Below, in pieces: positions 58,505-64,000 of a DNA stretch of 64,000 nucleotides; the stretch's first letter is position 1, and each line of letters begins with the position of its first letter. Below the pieces are notes generated by a model. That model did not search any database. It was not told the origin of the DNA and saw only the letters and a program-made list of their open reading frames with translations. Origin of the DNA: Daphnia pulex. Its lineage: Eukaryota; Arthropoda; Branchiopoda; Diplostraca; Daphniidae. Both the position numbers and the translations under genes were made by a program. The stretch covers positions 642,501 to 706,500 of the forward strand of contig NC_060028.1 in the NCBI RefSeq assembly GCF_021134715.1. The letters run 5' to 3'.

Positions 58505-59141
58505 GATTAATCACTTCAACAATTTGTCAAGTAACAATAAACTAAAGTAGGTACTATTCCATCTCGCCAGAAAGCAAATTAGAATGTTACACTGTCCTTG
58601 TCAAACTGACGACAATCTGTAGCCCACACTTTTGCATTGAAAGCTGATTTCCTAGTACTCGTGCAGCTACAGATAGCAGCATCTATCTACCAAGCTAATT
58701 CTTATCAGAAACGAGTAGGAATTGAATTACAGGAATTTGAGCTTGCCAAAAGGGTAAATGTAGCGATTCAAACGTAAATAATATCCCCGTCGCTATAGTA
58801 GCTTCCATTTCATGGCAAGCGTCTGCATTTTATTTACTTTTCTAATCTTTCGATCGACTTGGATGGAACAAGTTATCTTGGCTCATATTTCTTACTAGTG
58901 AAAACGCACGAGATATTTTATCGCCCAGCAAAAACCAAAAAGAATTTGTGAACAAAATGTGTTTGATATGAAAAATAACAAAAAATGAAACCCAATCATG
59001 CAATCAAAAACAAAAGCGCAATTCCGGTCAACAAACGCATGCGGATGTCTAGGGTTTGACAACGTACCCGTCACAAATAACTTCAAAACAAGGAGCTATT
59101 ACTCGAATGGATCAGAAATCTAATAATTTTTTCGTTTTTCA
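58505..59141. other. CUB gene B upstream region
   Basis: The sequence to about 58980 matches the CUB gene A upstream region (53575-54060). The rest is unique to this unit. Confidence 0.5.
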
Positions 59142-59223
59142 GACGTGGTGGCCGAGTGGTTAAGGCGACAGACTGCTAATCTGTTGTGCTCTGCACGCAT
59201 GAGTTCGAATCTCATCCACGTCG
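59142..59223 (+). tRNA. tRNA-Ser(GCU)
   Basis: The 82-base class II tRNA has acceptor stem GACGTGG/CCACGTC and discriminator G. A box lies in TGGCCGAGTGG, the anticodon stem is ACAGA/TCTGT with loop CTGCTAA (anticodon GCT at 59175-59177), a long variable arm follows, and the T arm is GAGTTCGAATCTC. There is no intron. A short T run follows about 20-30 bases downstream. It decodes AGC/AGU serine codons. Confidence 0.97.
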
Positions 59224-60659
59224 ATAATACAACATCATATTTTATCTTTTTGTATTTCTATCTTAATGCAATTGACCCCTCTCACTATTGTATAAAAAGG
59301 AAAAAATAGCGTAAGTATTGCACGTTACTTTATGTCAAAAGACCCGACCAAAACGACCGTGCCCCCCTTCGTCGACTGTGCCGAGCTATTGCTGAGTAGT
59401 AATAATCTGGTGGATGTCAAATGTATCGAAAAAAAGAAAAGGATATGACAGTCTATGTTACGCCAAATCAAACATAGCAAACTCGACGAGATAATTAGTC
59501 TGCCCTGCCAGAAAACGTAACAAAACATTTTTAACGATCACGATCAGATCTTAATTTCAGGTTGCCATAAAAGAAGTGAACGTTTTTAGACATTTTCAAA
59601 ATGTTTACGATTCAGCATATGCAAAATTTTAAGTATGATATGAGCAATTTCACATTTAACCTAATACTTAATTCTACAACAATCAAAATGGTCTTACCTT
59701 GAAGCTCTAATAGTGCTGGTTAAGTTTGGTGCCGGAAATAGTTTTCCATGGTGGGGATGAAGAGTGGTATTTTTCCCCAGCTACACATTTGCAAAAAAGA
59801 TCTGGTGGATCTGTTTATTTCTGCTGGATCTACCTAGCAGGGAGGAGAGCCTATGTCATTTTTCACAAGACTTGCAAGATTACTGAGCTGAAAAATAAAT
59901 ACCAAAAATAGGTAACTGTATCACTATACATCATTTAGAACAGTAAGGGGGGGGGAGAATAGTTGAACAAATGAAATTAAGCAAAAGTGTGTACCTCATT
60001 TGATCATGTCTTCTAAAGTTGTTGGTTGAGAAGAATAACGATAAAGACACAAGCTTTCTTCTGTGGCAGTCTTGCACTGCTAGTACCATATGAGGCAGTT
60101 AACTTCAAACTTCATGATCCATCAACCATCAACAAACTGTGCAACAGATTTCACACATTTTAACCAATTTGTTGCTTCTAACTATTCTTGAATGTTCGGT
60201 AAATTTTATGAAAGGCAGTGACCGCACGTGACCTGCTAAAATCTAAAATTCTCATCTAGCAAAAAAAAAAGAGGTGACTAATATTATGTTAATACCTTAA
60301 AATAATAACTAAAATATGTATCCACGTACGTTATTCTTATTCTTTTGACTTTTGGTAGGCAATCCTAAACTACGAATATAAGTATTTTTACTGTATCTCA
60401 TTTCAGTCAAGTTACGTCTGCTTTGTTATTGTTACCGTAACAGACGATGATGGCGCCAAAAAGTCCAATCGATAGTTTGCTCAAATCGATTACATAATTT
60501 TGCATTACAAAACTGACACAATAAAAATTCTGATAAATTTCTATTTTTATTTTTTCTCGAAATAAAATGACAGGTATGGCTAAAAAGTAACGAGTAAATT
60601 TGCCACTGATCAAAAGTGTTCCCATCAAACAACAAACTCCCCGGCTGCGGCTGCTAGGC
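59224..60659. other. Spacer after the tRNA, with conserved duplication blocks
   Basis: 59224-59960 has no counterpart between the CUB genes and no recognised gene. From about 59972 to 60530 blocks matching 54175-54760 resume. The 61-codon frame at 59726-59911 has no recognised domain. Confidence 0.45.
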
Positions 60660-61510
60660 TGCAAAAATGATTTAAGAAAACCTCAACTGATGATGCGGAA
60701 AAAATAGCATTAATAATGCGATCCGGGCGGCAGGAACGGGTTAGTACTCAAAATTTACAAAAGAAAGCAGTTTGTATTGCCCAACATAAACAAATTAACC
60801 AACCATTAAGGGTTATTCGATTCGAACTGCCAATTCTTTTCGATACCCATCGCTATCCAGCTGTTCAAATCTTTCTTCGCAATCTTTGTGCAGATTAACA
60901 AAACGATTTTCTGAAGAGGATTGTTCTCTTGCATCAACACATCGATTCCCTTTTTAGTGACATAGCAACACCCAATCATTTTCAAGCGCTAAAGATTACG
61001 AAAAGAGTGTAGGTCATTGGCCTTTTGCAGAATCGCATCAGTAAGAGTATAACAGGCCTCTAAATGAACAATAGCAAGCAACGGGGACCTTACTACTGAC
61101 CTTACTAACTGCAAGCGGGGAAAATTAACGGCGACTTTATGTTTTTGGCTGTACTAATCATCGCGTTTCACTGGAATAAAGGGGATGAAAATATGGTAGT
61201 AAATCGCTTACCTTTCAATGGTCTTCAAGACTGAATCGTAGAAAATGCCGGACTTCTTTGAATCATTTATCTAATGATAAATGTTTAGCAACAAGCTTGG
61301 AGAAAATGGTGTCCAGCATACCAACTATTAGTTTGTGAGGCAGTGCAAGTCTGGGGTCAGCTTCTAGTAAATGTAGTTCGAACGGTAAATGTAGTTCGAA
61401 CGCCATGTTGATAGATGTCTTCCTTTTTTTAGTGCGAATCACTGGCGAGTGGGAAAACCAAATGAAGGAATTTCTCGATTTCAGGATAGGCGAGGTCAGC
61501 GAAGAATAAT
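60660..61510 (-). pseudogene. LRR (FBXL-like) gene, decayed copy
   Basis: The minus strand matches the intact gene at 63301-64000 and its 3' flank. For example, the region 60955-61060 corresponds to DLHSFRNLEFLSIDRCTSVT with several substitutions, and flank 60675-60785 corresponds to 63175-63290. Similarity weakens past about 61120 and the reading frame is broken by small indels and stops. A 17-base tandem duplication (GTAAATGTAGTTCGAAC) lies at about 61370-61404. Confidence 0.7.
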
Positions 61511-63300
61511 GGCTGGACTAAGTTTTGAATGTTTCTTTACCAGTTGATCCAAACCCGGCTTTGAACATCGGATTCATCTTGACTTACATTGGCCAAATCT
61601 TGTGTGTTTGTTCGGTGTTTCTGAATTCTGAAGTAGACACATTATTCAATGTTTAAATAATACAAGAACAAATTAAGGAGATTACTAACCCCGTACTTTT
61701 TTGTGGTCAAAAAGATCAAACTGTGCCAGTGATCGAGGATTGATGAAATTAATCCGCAAAACGGTGACTGCGTGACTGAGATATTCCATTTGGGCAGAGG
61801 GATCGCTCGGACGATGAACAGCTTCCCAAGGTGTAAGCTTATACACAGATAAAAACTTAATTCTCTCTTCTTAACTTAAGAGTGGCCATCTGCCAGCAAG
61901 CTGTAAATCCCACATTCAGACTTCAGATGTTGTATGTTTTACCTATTGTTGTCACCCCAGAATAAAATTCTGAATATTGAGTTTAGGCTTTCCAAATCCA
62001 GAAACACCTTCGCTGATGAATGTGATGGATCCAAATAAGGCAGTGTTAATAACAATGACTCACTCCACATCCTATGAGTTATTAAAAGTAATGAATTTCT
62101 TCTGTGAATTGAAATTTTTATACCGTTACCAATATCTTTGTGACTGTAGGATGATGGGTACAGCAGTAGGCCTACAGGGGATATTTTGCGGGTGGAGTCT
62201 CACAGAAAGATTTGTTGGCACAAGCGATAGGCTGTAAAAATTAAAACAATTACTTCAATCTTACTAATACCTTAACCAGCAGCAACAATCTAATGAAATT
62301 GGTTTGTTTCAATTAACAAAACCAATTTCAGGGTCTCAACCAGTTCTTTAACATCTGTTACAAATTTATCAAGGGTCGACTTAAGCATGACTTTAGCCAC
62401 ACAGCATTGTACCATAAATCCTACAAATAATTCGTGTCTTTATCTTCATTAACATTGAAGTCCCTACGTCCCTACCAGAAATTGCTTTCACAAAAAGCAC
62501 ATTGTGGGCCAATGCGAGTGGACAAGAATGATTTAAATGGACAGGCAAGTTACCAAAGCAATTGATCTTAACGGATCTTTGATGGGACTGTAGTCAATAT
62601 ATTCATGATATCTTGATAAGAATAGCATAATCATTAATAGTAAAGAAAACTCCAGCTTCCGCTGAAAACAAATTTACCTTGGCCATTAAGCGCCTTTAAT
62701 CTTTTGAAACATGTTTCGACTTAGCAGCAGAGCCCAAACAATGGCGGAGGCGGAGGGTGGTGGCACTGGTGGCTGGTTGGTTGAGCAGAGTCTGGAGACA
62801 TCAATCCATCATAGTTCAAATGTTTGCTGCTAGATGTCAGTTTTTTCCCTTCTGGCGCATTATTTGAATTAATGAAAATGAAAAACTGATTTTTTCACGA
62901 AAGGAAATAACAGGTTATTTGAGTGGCCCCTGAATAAATCTTTTACATTGAATCTTATGAACACTCGAAAGGAAAAAAAGGCAAGACCGACCCAACAAAA
63001 TGCGATCAGGACGTGTTACGAATTGTGTCCCATTCATTCCCGGGAAATTATTTAAAACAAAATTTGGTCTAGATTACAGACTTGACCATTGTTTGTATTT
63101 GTAAAATGTAACGAGAATTAGATACTGATTGAAATGCTCCCATGAAACAAAGCTAATTTATTTAAGAATACCTCACAACATTCCTCAACTGATGATGCGG
63201 AAAAGTGAGCATTTCGATCCGGGCGAAAGGAATGGGTTAGGAGACGAAATGTACAAAGTAAAGGAAGGCTTTTTATTCCCAACATAAACAAATAATCCAA
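61511..63300. other. Intergenic between the two LRR copies
   Basis: No gene is recognised. Short open frames (for example 61977-62237) have no visible domain. The last ~150 bases are the 3' flank of the intact LRR gene. Confidence 0.35.
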
Positions 63301-64000
63301 CTAAGGGTCAGCACTTAATCTGAACTCCCAATTCATTTCGGTCGCCATCGCTTTCCAGTTGTTCACATCTTCGTCCGTAATATTTCCGCAGCGGGAGAAA
63401 CCGATTACCTCGAGGGGATTATTCTCTTGCATGAAGACATCGATTCCCTGTTTTGTGACGGAGGTACAGCGATCAATACTCAAGAACTCAAGATTACGAA
63501 AAGAGTGTAGGTCGTTAGCCTTTTGCAGAATCGCATCAGTAAGAGTATTACAGTAACCTAAGCTAACAGAAGAGAGTGACGGGGACGACAACAACTTCAA
63601 CAAATTTTCAGGAGAAACGAGCGAATGTTGGTCATTACTACCGCCGTCTAAACGTAACTTCCTGAGATGCATTAATACGGGGATTTTCGTGTTTACCTGT
63701 GCCCGTTCTAGATTTGCAACCCGGGGCAACTCACGGCTTCTACTAAGACTCAAAGTGTGCAGATTGGGACAAAATCGGATAATTGCCGAAATATCAATGT
63801 CCAGGACGCGTCCTTCTATTTGGAGTAACGTCAACGATTTACCAAAGGATTTCAGAAGTGGAAGAATGCCTCGGTCAAACGTGACGCTTTCATCGAATCT
63901 ATTCGAAAACCCATTGTCAAGATGGATACTTAAGACATAGAGCGTTTTGAGTGAAAGGATGCTTAAAAGATCAGCATTCTTAATTCCTCCAGGCAGTATT
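63301..64000 (-). CDS. Leucine-rich-repeat protein, FBXL-like, C-terminal part
   Basis: The frame is open from the window edge to the stop at 63301, so at least 232 residues are present and the N-terminus lies outside. Repeats follow the cysteine-containing LRR pattern of FBXL proteins: CPNLHTLSLSRSRELPRV, LSSVSLGYCNTLTDAIL, FRNLEFLSIDRCTSVTKQGI and PLEVIGFSRCGNITDEDVNN. Such proteins usually carry an N-terminal F-box and choose substrates for SCF ligases; the F-box would be off the window. A decayed copy lies 2.5 kb to the left. Confidence 0.75.
   Translation of the reverse strand, partial: ILPGGIKNADLLSILSLKTLYVLSIHLDNGFSNRFDESVTFDRGILPLLKSFGKSLTLLQIEGRVLDIDISAIIRFCPNLHTLSLSRSRELPRVANLERAQVNTKIPVLMHLRKLRLDGGSNDQHSLVSPENLLKLLSSPSLSSVSLGYCNTLTDAILQKANDLHSFRNLEFLSIDRCTSVTKQGIDVFMQENNPLEVIGFSRCGNITDEDVNNWKAMATEMNWEFRLSADP

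Overview
The window looks like nuclear DNA of a branchiopod crustacean, most likely Daphnia. The reasons are short introns of about 60-80 bp, TCAGT arthropod initiators with TATA boxes, a cuticle protein with an R&R domain, an ionotropic-receptor fragment, secreted CUB/LDLa and C1q proteins, and tyrosine-rich repeat proteins of a type I associate with Daphnia. The species call is inference. I see no convincing viral or LTR element, CRISPR array or rRNA.

Layout. 1-10915 is a large palindrome. Its 2,565-bp arms (1-2565 and 8351-10915) match base for base wherever I compared them, and they keep one symmetry sum (10916) with no indel. The arms carry the 3' end of a FEM1-like gene, a SINE-like repeat and a dispersed segment. 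The 5.8-kb loop carries a PRD-type homeobox gene and an intact six-exon CUL2. To the right lie the complete FEM1-like gene (10845-12527) and a deleted CUL2 pseudogene. 14.5-19 kb holds a C1q-domain gene and the C-terminal half of a tyrosine kinase.

19-35 kb is a patchwork of complete and broken genes. It contains tyrosine-rich repeat-gene copies; a 6-kb block bounded by inverted 16-bp minisatellites that encloses PAF-acetylhydrolase, axonemal dynein intermediate chain (DNAI2) and TBC1D20 remnants; an RBX1 paralog beside a FEM1 fragment; unrecognised exons; and more tyrosine-rich copies with TATA/Inr promoters. 36-39.5 kb holds a short terminal-inverted-repeat element and a 1.6-kb foldback element built from GCAACGTCAG/CTGACGTTGC repeats.

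40-47 kb has a cuticle protein, FBXO21 and an ionotropic-receptor fragment. 48.8-49.7 kb is a second copy of the homeobox gene. 50-58.5 kb is a tandem pair of secreted CUB/LDLa genes. A tRNA-Ser(GCU) follows, then a decayed and an intact LRR (FBXL-like) gene, the latter running off the right edge.

Two points stand out. First, CUL2, FEM1-like genes and an RBX1 paralog, all parts of one CRL2 ubiquitin ligase, lie within 28 kb, two of them inside the palindrome. Second, the homeobox gene next to CUL2 seems to have come from the CUB locus 45 kb away, because its copied flank ends with what looks like the last 18 bases of a CUB gene.
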